Shown piece by piece: positions 15,364 through 23,291 of a stretch of 36,122 bases of DNA. The stretch comes from JBEAOO01 sp041164825 (GTDB lineage Bacteria > Pseudomonadota > Gammaproteobacteria > Burkholderiales > Burkholderiaceae_C). The notes beneath the pieces are model-generated. The model was not told where the DNA came from and made no database searches. It was given only the letters and a program-made list of their open reading frames with translations. How positions within the stretch are numbered: the stretch's first letter is position 1; every line of letters starts with the position of its first letter. Made by a program: the position numbers and the translations under genes. The stretch spans positions 1 through 36,122 of the forward strand of contig JBEAOO010000207.1 in the NCBI GenBank assembly GCA_041164825.1, written 5' to 3'.

Positions 15364-15850
15364 GCGGGGCGGGTCCGGGTTCCATCGCGTCGGGCGCGCG
15401 CTGAGGTCGCGGCGAATATACCGCACAGCGCAGCGGGTGCCAGGCGGCGGGCTGCTGGTGGCGTGCTGCGGCCAGCCATGCGGGGAGGTGCTCGGCGGGG
15501 GGCGGGGGGTCGCTCAAGCGCAGCAGCATCCAGCCACCCAGATCGAGCGCCACCGTGAGTTGGCCCGACCACGGCTCGCTGCCCGCAGGGCCGATGGGGC
15601 CGGCGTGCCAGGCTTGGCCGTCCCAGCGCAGTTGCACCGGGGCGTGCCGGCGCCAGGGCCGAGTCAGCGCGAGCAAAACGGCGCACATCAGCACCGCCAC
15701 GGCCCAGGGCCAGCCCTGCAGCGTGGCGCGAGCGGTGAAGTGCGCCCAGGTCATCAGCACCGCCGAGGAGAATCCGGCGAGCAGCCAGCCACCGAGCCGC
15801 CACGCGGTGTCGTGTGTCAGCGTGACTTGCAGCGCGGGCGCAGCGCGCAT
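15350..15850 (-). CDS. Two-TM membrane protein of unknown function (YgfX-like topology)
   Basis: A 166-residue protein with two hydrophobic segments, about 19-36 and 48-63, joined by a short loop. A soluble domain follows: LRWDGQAWHAGP, LTVALDLGGWMLLRL, then WHPLRCAVYSPRP. Two TM helices, a DGQ.W strand and a C-terminal W..LR motif are reminiscent of the YgfX/CptA family, but the resemblance is weak and the name is not assigned. It begins 45 nt after fabF and overlaps rpoE by 14 nt, so it is probably co-transcribed and coupled with the sigma factor. It could instead be a lineage-specific envelope protein. Confidence 0.75.
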   Translation of the reverse strand: MRAAPALQVTLTHDTAWRLGGWLLAGFSSAVLMTWAHFTARATLQGWPWAVAVLMCAVLLALTRPWRRHAPVQLRWDGQAWHAGPIGPAGSEPWSGQLTVALDLGGWMLLRLSDPPPPAEHLPAWLAAARHQQPAAWHPLRCAVYSPRPQRAPDAMEPGPAPHERP

Positions 15851-15895
15851 GGTCTGCGCCGAGGTGGCGGGGCAACAGCGGCGGTGTCAGCAGCG

Positions 15896-17140
15896 TCAGA
15901 CGCGCTTGAACACCAGCGTGCCGTTGGTGCCGCCGAAGCCGAAGTTGTTCTTCACGGCGATGTCGATCTTCATCTCACGTGCGGTGTTGGCGCAATAGTC
16001 CAGATCGCAAGCGGGATCTTGGTTGAAGATGTTGATGGTGGGCGGCGACACCTGGTGGTGCAGTGCCAGCACCGTGAACAGCGACTCGATGCCACCCGCA
16101 CCACCGAGCAAGTGACCGGTCATCGACTTGGTGGAGTTGACCACCAGGCTCTTGGCGTGGTCACCGAACGCCAGCTTGATGGCGTTGGTTTCGTTGGCAT
16201 CGCCCAGCGGCGTGGAGGTGCCGTGTGCGTTCAGGTACTGCACCTCGTTGGCATTGATGCCGGCGTTGCGCAGCGCAGCCTTCATGGAGCGCTTGGGGCC
16301 GTCCACATTGGGGGCGGTCATGTGATAGGCGTCGGCGCCCATGCCAAAGCCAATGACTTCGGCATAAATCTTGGCGCCACGCTTTTTGGCGTGTTCGTAT
16401 TCTTCGAGCACCAGGGCGCCACCACCCTCGCCCAGCACGAAACCGTCGCGGTCCTTGTCCCAGGGGCGGGACGCGGTGGTCGGGTCATCGTTGCGGGTGG
16501 AGAGCGCGCGAGCGGAGGCGAAACCGCCCACGCCCAGCGGCGACACCGTGGCCTCTGCGCCGCCAGCCACCATCACGTCAACGTCGCCGTACTCGATCAA
16601 ACGAGCGGCTTCGCCGATGCAATGCAGGCCGGTGGTGCAGGCGGTCACGATGGCCAGGTTGGGGCCTTGGAAGCCGAACTGGATCGACACATGGCCCGAG
16701 ATCATGTTGATGATCGAGGCCGGGACGAAAAACGGCGAGATGCGACGTGGGCCGCGGGCCGTCAGTTCGGCCTTGGTCTCTTCAATCAGCGGCAAGCCGC
16801 CAATGCCCGAGCCGACGATGCAGCCGATGCGTTCGGCTTGCTCTTCGGTCAGCGCCTCATTGGTGGGCAGACCCGAGTCGCGCACCGCTTGCATGGACGC
16901 CGCCAATCCGTAGTGGATGAAGGTGTCCATGTGGCGGGCTTCTTTGCCGGGGATGTAATCCTCGATGTTGAAGCCCTTCACCTCGCCTGCGAATTTGCAG
17001 GCAAAGCTCGATGCGTCGAACTTGGTGATGTTGGCGATGCCGGAACGGCCGGCCAACAAGTTGGACCAAGCCTCAGACACCGAGTTGCCCACGGGGCTGA
17101 CGATTCCAAGTCCGGTGACAACGACGCGACGACGGGTCAT
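15896..17140 (-). CDS. fabF: 3-oxoacyl-[acyl-carrier-protein] synthase II (KAS II)
   Basis: Elongating condensing enzyme of type II fatty acid synthesis that uses malonyl-ACP. The 414-residue protein has the thiolase-fold Cys-His-His triad: C168 in TACTTGLHCIG, His in NAHGTSTPLGDANE, and His in STKSMTGHLLGGAGG. The C-terminal NNFGFGGTNGTLVF is the usual glycine-rich loop. The ATG at 17140 begins MTRRRVVVTGLG and matches FabF length; the longer open frame would need a TTG. It follows acpP by 44 nt with a short hairpin between them. Confidence 0.97.
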   Translation of the reverse strand: MTRRRVVVTGLGIVSPVGNSVSEAWSNLLAGRSGIANITKFDASSFACKFAGEVKGFNIEDYIPGKEARHMDTFIHYGLAASMQAVRDSGLPTNEALTEEQAERIGCIVGSGIGGLPLIEETKAELTARGPRRISPFFVPASIINMISGHVSIQFGFQGPNLAIVTACTTGLHCIGEAARLIEYGDVDVMVAGGAEATVSPLGVGGFASARALSTRNDDPTTASRPWDKDRDGFVLGEGGGALVLEEYEHAKKRGAKIYAEVIGFGMGADAYHMTAPNVDGPKRSMKAALRNAGINANEVQYLNAHGTSTPLGDANETNAIKLAFGDHAKSLVVNSTKSMTGHLLGGAGGIESLFTVLALHHQVSPPTINIFNQDPACDLDYCANTAREMKIDIAVKNNFGFGGTNGTLVFKRV

Positions 17141-17170
17141 GCTGAATGCGGCTGAAGAGAGGGCTGGCAA

Positions 17171-17186
17171 GAGTCCGAAGGGACTC
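17171..17186 (-). other. Intercistronic hairpin at the acpP stop codon
   Basis: A perfect 6-bp stem, GAGTCC / GGACTC, with a 4-nt loop overlaps the last bases of acpP and precedes fabF. No U-run follows. It could stabilise the abundant acpP message or partly reduce read-through into fabF. Confidence 0.5.
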
Positions 17187-17424
17187 AGGCCTTCTGGTTG
17201 TTGACGGCGTAGTCGATGGCCAACTGCACGGTCGTGATCTTCTCGGCTTCTTCGTCCGGGATCTCGATGCCGAACTCGTCTTCGAGGGCCATCACCAGTT
17301 CCACGGTGTCAAGCGAGTCGGCGCCCAAATCGGCCACGAAAGCCTTTTCGTTGGTGACGTCGGCTTCAGGAACGCCGAGTTGCTCGGCGATGATTTTCTT
17401 GACGCGGGATTCGATATCGCTCAT
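17185..17424 (-). CDS. acpP: Acyl carrier protein
   Basis: Small acidic carrier of growing acyl chains. The 79-residue protein has the attachment motif DLGADSLDTVEL with the phosphopantetheine serine at 37. The start at 17424 is fixed by a strong GGAGGAG ribosome-binding site. The frame is open about 50 codons upstream, but that part has no ACP character. AcpS (3466-3879) would modify it. It lies between fabG and fabF, and a 170-nt gap upstream probably carries its own promoter. Confidence 0.97.
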   Translation of the reverse strand: MSDIESRVKKIIAEQLGVPEADVTNEKAFVADLGADSLDTVELVMALEDEFGIEIPDEEAEKITTVQLAIDYAVNNQKA

Positions 17425-17461
17425 GGACTCCTCCGGGAGTGTGGTCTGTAAACAGTCCGAG

Positions 17462-17467
17462 ATTCTA
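17462..17467 (-). promoter_or_regulatory. Possible acpP promoter (-10 TAGAAT)
   Basis: Minus-strand TAGAAT lies about 38 nt upstream of the acpP ATG, within the 170-nt fabG-acpP gap. No good -35 hexamer is at 16-18 nt. An interrupted inverted repeat (CTGT-AA-ACAG, 17446-17455) lies just downstream of it. Confidence 0.35.
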
Positions 17468-17594
17468 AGGCTTGCAGCGTGACGCTTCGCACAGGGCAAA
17501 CACGCCATCAGGAACAAGCCACTTACCGGTCTCGGACGCATCCGGTTGCGGCACGCGGCCCGGTGCGTGTGCACCCGGCTGCGCGCTGCGGTTT

Positions 17595-18347
17595 TCAGTT
17601 CATGAACATGCCGCCGTTGACGTGCAGTTCAGCGCCAGTGATGTAGCCGGCGTGTGGCGAGGCCAAGAAGCTCACCGCGTGAGCGATGTCAGCGGCTTCG
17701 CCCAAACGGCCCAGCGGAATCTGACCCAGCAGCGCGGTGTTTTGCGCCTCTGAGAGGTCTTTGGTCATGTCGGTGGCGATGAAGCCCGGCGCCACGCAAT
17801 TGACCGTGATGTTGCGGCTGCCCAGCTCGCGCGCCAGCGAGCGACTCATGCCGGCCACGCCGGCCTTGGCCGCGGCGTAGTTGGCTTGGCCGGCGTTGCC
17901 GCTGGCACCCACCACCGAGGTGATGTTGATGATGCGGCCATAACGCTGCTTCATCATCGGCTTGATGACGGCGCGGCTGACGCGGAACACCGCCTTCAGG
18001 TTGGTGTCGAGCACGGCGTCCCAGTCGTCGTCCTTCATGCGCATCGACAACGTGTCGCGCGTGATGCCAGCGTTGTTGACCAGCACGTGCAGGGCGCCGT
18101 GTTCTTTGACGATGGCGTTGATGGCGGCCTCGACACCCTCGACGTCATTGACGTTGAGGCAGATGCCGCGGCAGCCGGCAAAGGCAGCCAAGCCGTCGCT
18201 GATCGACGCCGCACCAGCGTCCGACGTGGCGGTGCCAATGACCTTCAGGCCTTGCTCGGCCAGCGCCACGGCGATGGCGCGACCGATGCCGCGCGAAGCA
18301 CCGGTCACCAGGGCGACCTGGCCCTTGAATTCAACAGCTGCGCTCAT
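17595..18347 (-). CDS. fabG: 3-oxoacyl-[acyl-carrier-protein] reductase
   Basis: NADPH-dependent reduction of beta-ketoacyl-ACP. The 250-residue short-chain dehydrogenase has the nucleotide-binding TGASRGIGRA near 15-24, NNAG at 91-94, catalytic S144, Y157 and K161 (YAAAKAG), and the C-terminal ITGAELHVNGGMFMN typical of FabG. Its ATG overlaps the fabD stop by 4 nt (ATGA). Confidence 0.97.
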   Translation of the reverse strand: MSAAVEFKGQVALVTGASRGIGRAIAVALAEQGLKVIGTATSDAGAASISDGLAAFAGCRGICLNVNDVEGVEAAINAIVKEHGALHVLVNNAGITRDTLSMRMKDDDWDAVLDTNLKAVFRVSRAVIKPMMKQRYGRIINITSVVGASGNAGQANYAAAKAGVAGMSRSLARELGSRNITVNCVAPGFIATDMTKDLSEAQNTALLGQIPLGRLGEAADIAHAVSFLASPHAGYITGAELHVNGGMFMN

Positions 18348-19282
18348 GCCAGCAACCCCTTCACATCGGCCAGCGTGGCCGGGTCGAACACGGTGGCGGT
18401 CACGGCTTCGGCATCAATGCGCTTGACCATGCCGGCCAGCACCTTGCCCGGGCCGCACTCGATGATGTGGCTGAGGCCGCGCGCGCGCAGCGCCTGAACC
18501 ACCTCCACCCAACGCACCGGGCCAAAGGCCTGGCGATACAGCGCATCGCGGATCGCATCGGCGTCGGTTTGCACCAGCACGTCGATGTTGTTGACCACGG
18601 GGATCTGCGGCGCCGCAAACGCCACGCTCGCCAGCTTCTCTTTGAGTCGCTCAGCGGCCGGCTTCATCAAGCTGGAGTGAAACGGCGCCGACACCGGCAG
18701 CAGCAGCGCGCGCTTGGCGCCCTGGGCCTTGAGCAGCTCACAGCCCTTGTCCACGCCGGCCTTGCTGCCCGCGATCACGGTTTGTTTGGGGTCGTTGAAG
18801 TTGACTGCCTCCACGGCTTCACCGCTGGCCGCTGCCGCTTCAACACAACCGGCGCGCACTGCATCGGCGTCCATGCCCAAAATGGCCGCCATGGCGCCCA
18901 CACCCACCGGCACCGCTTCTTGCATGGCGGCGGCGCGGAAGCGCACCAGCGGCAGCGCATCGGCCAGCGTCAGCACGCCCGACGCCACCAGCGCGGTGTA
19001 CTCGCCCAGCGAGTGGCCCGCGACAGCGGCAGGCACAGCACCACCTTCGGCCAACCAGGCGCGGTAGCAGGCGATGCCTGCCGTCAGCATCACCGGCTGG
19101 GTGTGGGTCGTGAGGTCGAGTTGTTCTTTGGGGCCTTGGCCGATCAGGGCGGCCATGTCGTAGCCGAGCGCGTCTGAGGCCTCGGCCAGCGTTTGGCGCA
19201 CAGCCGGGTGGTCGCCCCAAACGTCGAGCATGCCGACGGCTTGCGAGCCCTGGCCGGGAAACACGAATGCAAATTCACTCAT
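18344..19282 (-). CDS. fabD: Malonyl-CoA:ACP transacylase
   Basis: Loads malonyl groups onto ACP. The 312-residue protein starts MSEFAFVFPGQGSQAVGML. The nucleophile is S91 in AGHSLGEYTALV, and the catalytic His is in SAPFHSSLM near 201. The ATG at 19282 gives the canonical N-terminus; the open frame extends 15 codons further without family similarity. It overlaps fabG by 4 nt and follows fabH by 69 nt. Confidence 0.97.
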   Translation of the reverse strand: MSEFAFVFPGQGSQAVGMLDVWGDHPAVRQTLAEASDALGYDMAALIGQGPKEQLDLTTHTQPVMLTAGIACYRAWLAEGGAVPAAVAGHSLGEYTALVASGVLTLADALPLVRFRAAAMQEAVPVGVGAMAAILGMDADAVRAGCVEAAAASGEAVEAVNFNDPKQTVIAGSKAGVDKGCELLKAQGAKRALLLPVSAPFHSSLMKPAAERLKEKLASVAFAAPQIPVVNNIDVLVQTDADAIRDALYRQAFGPVRWVEVVQALRARGLSHIIECGPGKVLAGMVKRIDAEAVTATVFDPATLADVKGLLA

Positions 19283-19351
19283 GGTGGTGGTCGGTGGGTG
19301 AAACAAAGAGAGTGCTGTGCCGCGCAAAGTTGGGCCCGAAGGCCACAGCCA

Positions 19352-20350
19352 TCACAGCTGGAACAGCACAGCGCCCCAGGTGAAGCCACCGCCGACGCCT
19401 TCGAGCATCACGGTCTGGCCGGGGGTGATGGTGCCGGCGCGCACCGCGTGGTCGAGCGCCAGCGGGATGGACGCGGCCGAGGTGTTGCCGTGCTGGTCGA
19501 CGGTGACGATCACCTTCTCCATCGGCAGCTTCAGCTTGCGCGCCGTGCTTTGCATGATGCGGATGTTGGCCTGGTGCGGCACCAGCCAGTCGATGTCGGC
19601 GTCGGTTTTGCCGGCCTTGGCGAGCACGCTGCGCGCCGCGTCTTCGAGCACGCGCACGGCGAGCTTGAACACGGCCTGGCCGTCCATCGTCAACAGCGGG
19701 CTGCCCAACACCTGGCCGCCCGAGACGGTGCCCGGCGTGCACAAGATGTCTTTGTATTGGCCATCGGCATGCAACTGCGTGGCCAAGATGCCCGGCTTGT
19801 CGCTGGCCTCCAGCACCACGGCACCGGCGCCGTCACCAAACAGCACGCAGGTCGTGCGGTCGTTGAAATCAAGGATGCGCGAGAACACCTCGGCGCCGAT
19901 CACCAGCGCCTTGGTGGCGCCGCCGGTGCGGATCAGCGCATCGGCCACCGTCAGCCCGTAGACAAAACCGGCGCACACGGCCTGCACATCAAACGCCGCG
20001 CCGCCGTGGATGCCCAGCTTGTTTTGCACAATGCAGGCGGTGGACGGGAAGACCATGTCAGGGGTGGACGTGGCGACGATGATCAGGTCGATCTCGCTGG
20101 CCTCCACACCGGCTGCGGCCAGCGCATGGCGGGCGGCTTCCACCGCCAAGTCGCTGGAGGCCACATCGGGCGCCGCAAAGTGGCGGGCGCGGATGCCCGT
20201 GCGCTCAACAATCCATTCGTCCGACGTCTCAATGCCCTTGGCAGCCAACTCGGTCACCAGATCGGCGTTGGTCAGGCGGCGCGGGGGCAGCGCACTGCCG
20301 GTGCCGGTGATGCGAGTGTGAAGGGGAGCGGCGACAGCGTTGGCGTTCAT
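19352..20350 (-). CDS. fabH: 3-oxoacyl-[acyl-carrier-protein] synthase III (KAS III)
   Basis: Initiates fatty acid synthesis by condensing acetyl-CoA with malonyl-ACP. The 332-residue protein has the Cys-His-Asn triad: C126 (QAVCAGF), H259 (VPHQANIRI) and N289 (QHGNTSAAS). TGSALPPRRLTN and DEWIVERTGIRARH near the N-terminus are typical. The ATG at 20350 leaves a 4-nt gap after plsX, so coupling is likely. Confidence 0.97.
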   Translation of the reverse strand: MNANAVAAPLHTRITGTGSALPPRRLTNADLVTELAAKGIETSDEWIVERTGIRARHFAAPDVASSDLAVEAARHALAAAGVEASEIDLIIVATSTPDMVFPSTACIVQNKLGIHGGAAFDVQAVCAGFVYGLTVADALIRTGGATKALVIGAEVFSRILDFNDRTTCVLFGDGAGAVVLEASDKPGILATQLHADGQYKDILCTPGTVSGGQVLGSPLLTMDGQAVFKLAVRVLEDAARSVLAKAGKTDADIDWLVPHQANIRIMQSTARKLKLPMEKVIVTVDQHGNTSAASIPLALDHAVRAGTITPGQTVMLEGVGGGFTWGAVLFQL

Positions 20351-20354
20351 GCGT

Positions 20355-21431
20355 TCAAGCAGCGTTGGCGGACGGCGTGTCCGAGCCCGGCATGGCCTGC
20401 AAAGTGGCGTTGATCCGGTCGTGCACACCGTCAAGCAGGCGGTGGCGCGCCGCATCATAAGCCCGGTTCATGGCCTGCTCGAAAGCGTAGGCATCGGATG
20501 ATCCATGGGCTTTGAACACCAAACCGCGCAGGCCCAGCAGCGCACCGCCGCTGTAACGACGGTGATCCACGCGGCCCTTGAAGCGGTTGAGCACGGGCAT
20601 GGCCACCACGGCCGCCAAGCGCGTCCACCAGGTGCGGGTGAACTCTTGCTTGATGAAGCTCGACAACATGGAGGCCAAGCCTTCAGCGGTTTTCAGCGCC
20701 ACATTGCCGACAAAACCATCGCACACCACCAGATCGGTCGTGCCTTTGAAGATGTCGTTGCCTTCCACGTTGCCGTAGAAGTTGATGCTGCCCGCGGCCG
20801 AGGCCTGGCGCAGCAACTCGCCAGCCCGCTTGATGGTCTCGCTGCCCTTGATGTCTTCTTCGCCGATGTTGAGCAGGCCCACGCTGGGGTTGTCCTTGCC
20901 GTCCACCGCCGCCACCAGCGCACTGCCCATCACGGCAAACTGCAGCAGGTGTTCAGCGCTGCAATCGACGTTGGCACCGAGGTCGAGGATGGTGGTGTAG
21001 GTGCCGAGCTGGTTGGGCATCACGGCGGCAATGGCCGGGCGGTCGATGCCTTCGAGCGTTTTGAGCAGGTAGCGCGACACGGCCATCAGCGCGCCGGTGT
21101 TGCCCGCCGACACGCAGGCTTGCGCCAGCGAGATGCCGTTGTCGTCGGCCCGCACTTGCTGAATGGCCACCCGCATCGATGAATCGCGCTTGCGGCGCAA
21201 GGCCACCTCGATCGGGTCGTCCATCTCCACCACGTCCGAGGCCGTCACCAGCGTGCAGCGTGGCCAGCCTTTGGCGGGAGCCAAGGCATCAGCACGGCCC
21301 ACCAGCACCAGTTCGGCGTCGGCGTGCGCCGCCAAAAAGGCTTGGCAAGCGGGCAGCGTGACGGATGGGCCGTGGTCGCCACCCATGCAGTCGATGGACA
21401 GGCGAACAGTGGACAGGGCAGTGGGAATCAT
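20355..21431 (-). CDS. plsX: Phosphate acyltransferase PlsX
   Basis: Makes acyl-phosphate from acyl-ACP for the PlsY route to phosphatidic acid, linking fatty acid and phospholipid synthesis. The 358-residue protein starts near IDCMGGDHGPSVTLPA, followed by SAGNTGALMAVS and VVCDGFVGNVALKTAEG. The ATG at 21431 is chosen; the frame is open 21 codons further without similarity. The rpmF-plsX-fab arrangement is conserved in many bacteria. A terminator-like hairpin lies in the 205-nt gap upstream. Confidence 0.96.
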   Translation of the reverse strand: MIPTALSTVRLSIDCMGGDHGPSVTLPACQAFLAAHADAELVLVGRADALAPAKGWPRCTLVTASDVVEMDDPIEVALRRKRDSSMRVAIQQVRADDNGISLAQACVSAGNTGALMAVSRYLLKTLEGIDRPAIAAVMPNQLGTYTTILDLGANVDCSAEHLLQFAVMGSALVAAVDGKDNPSVGLLNIGEEDIKGSETIKRAGELLRQASAAGSINFYGNVEGNDIFKGTTDLVVCDGFVGNVALKTAEGLASMLSSFIKQEFTRTWWTRLAAVVAMPVLNRFKGRVDHRRYSGGALLGLRGLVFKAHGSSDAYAFEQAMNRAYDAARHRLLDGVHDRINATLQAMPGSDTPSANAA

Positions 21432-21514
21432 CGGTTTACCGCAGGCAGGGCCAAACCCAGCGCGAGCGCGCCGCGAGCGGCACACCCACACCAAAACGAT
21501 CGCCCAAAACGAAA

Positions 21515-21545
21515 GCCCGGCGTTGCATTGCTGCGCAAGCCGGGC
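21515..21545 (-). terminator. Terminator-like hairpin between rpmF and plsX
   Basis: A 7-bp stem GCCCGGC / GCCGGGC is extended by TTGC / GCAA across one bulged base, with an 8-nt loop. On the minus strand it is followed by TTTCGTTTT. It may partially terminate the rpmF message so that the ribosomal protein is made in excess over PlsX. Confidence 0.6.
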
Positions 21546-21636
21546 GATTCGTGTGCATCAGGCAGTGGCGGGCCAAGCCGCTCAAACCGATGGCGCCTGA
21601 GCGCACCGGTCGAGCCGCCCCACCCCGATCCGTGGA

Positions 21637-21819
21637 TCAGGCGTCGGCCTTGGTCTTCAGGACCTTGCGGCCACGGTAGAAGCCGGTCGGGCTGATGTGG
21701 TGACGCAGATGGGTTTCGCCCGTGGTGGGCTCAATGCCCGTGCCGGGAGCGGCAACAGCATTGTGCGAACGGTGCATTCCACGCTTGGAAGGCGACTTCT
21801 TGTTTTGTTGAACGGCCAT
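21637..21819 (-). CDS. rpmF: Large ribosomal subunit protein bL32
   Basis: A 60-residue ribosomal protein starting MAVQQNKKSPSKRGMHRSHNA, with HLRHHISPTGFYRGRKV in the second half. The Cys pairs of zinc-binding L32 variants are absent, so this is the zinc-free form. The ATG at 21819 is preceded by a good AGGAGAA ribosome-binding site, which excludes the 28-codon upstream extension. The yceD-rpmF-plsX order matches many proteobacteria. Confidence 0.97.
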   Translation of the reverse strand: MAVQQNKKSPSKRGMHRSHNAVAAPGTGIEPTTGETHLRHHISPTGFYRGRKVLKTKADA

Positions 21820-21998
21820 GAAATTCTCCTGGGGGCCAGGCACTTTGCGGGGCTCGCTGCGGCGCTTGGTAATTAGCGCTTCACAACTCACCCCACGGGG
21901 CACCTAGCAGTACGGGCAATACGGTCTTTACCGCGCCAGTCACCCGTGAATCCAACGTGTGAATTGCAGCTGTGAAGGCACTTGCCGAAAAGCCCAGG

Positions 21999-22027
21999 AT
22001 TCTAGCACGCAGAAGCCGCGAAGCCCA
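21999..22027 (-). promoter_or_regulatory. Possible rpmF promoter
   Basis: Minus-strand TAGAAT (22004-21999) is preceded at 18 nt by TTGGGC, a half-match to the -35 consensus. It lies in the 240-nt yceD-rpmF gap and would give an rpmF leader of about 170 nt. Nothing else was recognised in that gap. Confidence 0.35.
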
Positions 22028-22059
22028 AGCCCCCTGGCGTCGGCGGGCCCAAGTGGCGC

Positions 22060-22614
22060 TCAGTTGGGCGGCTTCTTGAGGGCAGCGAGCGCCGCAAACG
22101 GGTGCTCGCTTTCGGGCACATCCAGGTCGTCGTCACCGGCACTGGCGGGCAAGGGCTCGGGGCACACATCGTGGCGCGGCACCAGCGGCTGGTCAAGCAG
22201 CAGCTCGTCTTCCAGCAGCTCATGCAGGTCGAGCGCGCGAGTGAGCGCCAGCACGTCTTCGTCTTCGCTTTCTTCATCCAACGCAGCCGCAGCGGCCTCG
22301 CCATCGACAAAGCGGAAACTGCGCTCAAAGGCCAACGGCGCCGCCACCGGCTGCAAGCAGCGCTGGCACACCAAGCTCAGTTGCGTGGCGCCGCTCAGGT
22401 GCAACCAGACCTCAGCGGGGCCGCCGCGCACCGGGCGGGCTTCGCCCACGGCACGCCAGCGCACGCTGTCGGACTCAGACGGGCGCGCGTCGGCATGACA
22501 CGCGTCGATCAGGCGCTCGAAGCTGCGCAGCGGCCATTCGCCGGCGAGTTCGGCGCCCTGTTTGGCAAACGCCTCCACAGCCAGACGCGAGGGATCAAAG
22601 GTGTTCGGATTCAT
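22060..22614 (-). CDS. yceD: YceD / DUF177 family protein (23S rRNA accumulation protein)
   Basis: A 184-residue member of the DUF177 family encoded upstream of rpmF; relatives affect 23S rRNA accumulation in bacteria and plastids. The core shows VWLHLSGATQLSLVCQRCLQP, with the conserved CxxC, then FRFVDGEAAA, an acidic stretch (DEESEDED) and LDLHELLEDELLLDQPLVPRH. The ATG at 22614 is preferred; 31 further open codons upstream run into the divergent maf region. A TAAACT -10-like element ends 7 nt before the ATG. The molecular function remains uncertain. Confidence 0.9.
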   Translation of the reverse strand: MNPNTFDPSRLAVEAFAKQGAELAGEWPLRSFERLIDACHADARPSESDSVRWRAVGEARPVRGGPAEVWLHLSGATQLSLVCQRCLQPVAAPLAFERSFRFVDGEAAAAALDEESEDEDVLALTRALDLHELLEDELLLDQPLVPRHDVCPEPLPASAGDDDLDVPESEHPFAALAALKKPPN

Positions 22615-22650
22615 GCCCGCGAGTTTACGGGCGAGGCAGCGGCACTGCAC

Positions 22651-22670
22651 TCGCGGCGGGCCCGCCGCGA
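22651..22670. repeat. Perfect 20-bp palindrome in the yceD-maf divergent region
   Basis: The half-site TCGCGGCGGG is followed directly by its exact reverse complement. It lies in the middle of the 71-bp gap between two divergent genes. It could be a symmetric operator or a cruciform-prone site. It has no U-run and is not a terminator. Confidence 0.8.
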
Positions 22671-22685
22671 TGGGAGAATTCGCGC

Positions 22686-23291
22686 ATGAGTGCCCCCCGC
22701 CCCCCATTGATTCTGGGCTCCACCTCGCGCTACCGGCGCGAGTTGCTGGAGCGCCTGCGCCTGCCCTTCACCGTCACCTCACCGCAGGTGGACGAAACCC
22801 CGCTGCCCGGCGAGGCGCCCGCCGCCCTGGCCCTGCGTTTGGCGCTGGCCAAAGCGCAAGCCGTGGCGGCGTTGCACCCCGACGCGGTGGTGATCGGCAG
22901 CGACCAAGTGGCCGACCTGGATGGCCTGCCCGTGGGCAAGCCCCACACCCATGAGAACGCCGTGGCGCAATTGCGCGCGATGAGTGGCAAGGCGATCGTG
23001 TTTCAAACCGCCGTGGCGGTGGCTTGCCAACGCACGGGCTACGCGGCCTCGGCGCTGGTGCCGGTGACCGTGCGTTTTCGCGATTTGGCCGATGACGAGA
23101 TCGAGCACTACCTGCGCGCCGAGCAGCCCTACGACTGCGCCGGCAGCGCCAAGTCTGAAGCACTGGGCATTGCGCTGCTCGACGCGATCGAGTCGGACGA
23201 TCCGACTGCGCTGATTGGCCTGCCCTTGATCCGCACCCTGGCCCTGCTGCGCGGCGCCGGCATCGACCCCTTGCGCCCGCCCGCACCATGA
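22686..23291 (+). CDS. maf: Maf-family nucleotide pyrophosphatase (YceF-like)
   Basis: House-cleaning nucleoside triphosphate pyrophosphatase. The 201-residue protein has the N-terminal GSTSRYRRELLERL motif, the catalytic-base segment VIGSDQVADLDG and KPHTHENAVAQL. Its C-terminal AGSAKSEALGIALLDAIESDDPTALIGLPL is characteristic of the YceF subgroup, which acts on 7-methyl-GTP, rather than YhdE, which acts on dTTP/UTP. GGGAGAA lies 9 nt upstream of the ATG. The last 4 nt overlap the next gene. Confidence 0.92.
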   Translation: MSAPRPPLILGSTSRYRRELLERLRLPFTVTSPQVDETPLPGEAPAALALRLALAKAQAVAALHPDAVVIGSDQVADLDGLPVGKPHTHENAVAQLRAMSGKAIVFQTAVAVACQRTGYAASALVPVTVRFRDLADDEIEHYLRAEQPYDCAGSAKSEALGIALLDAIESDDPTALIGLPLIRTLALLRGAGIDPLRPPAP

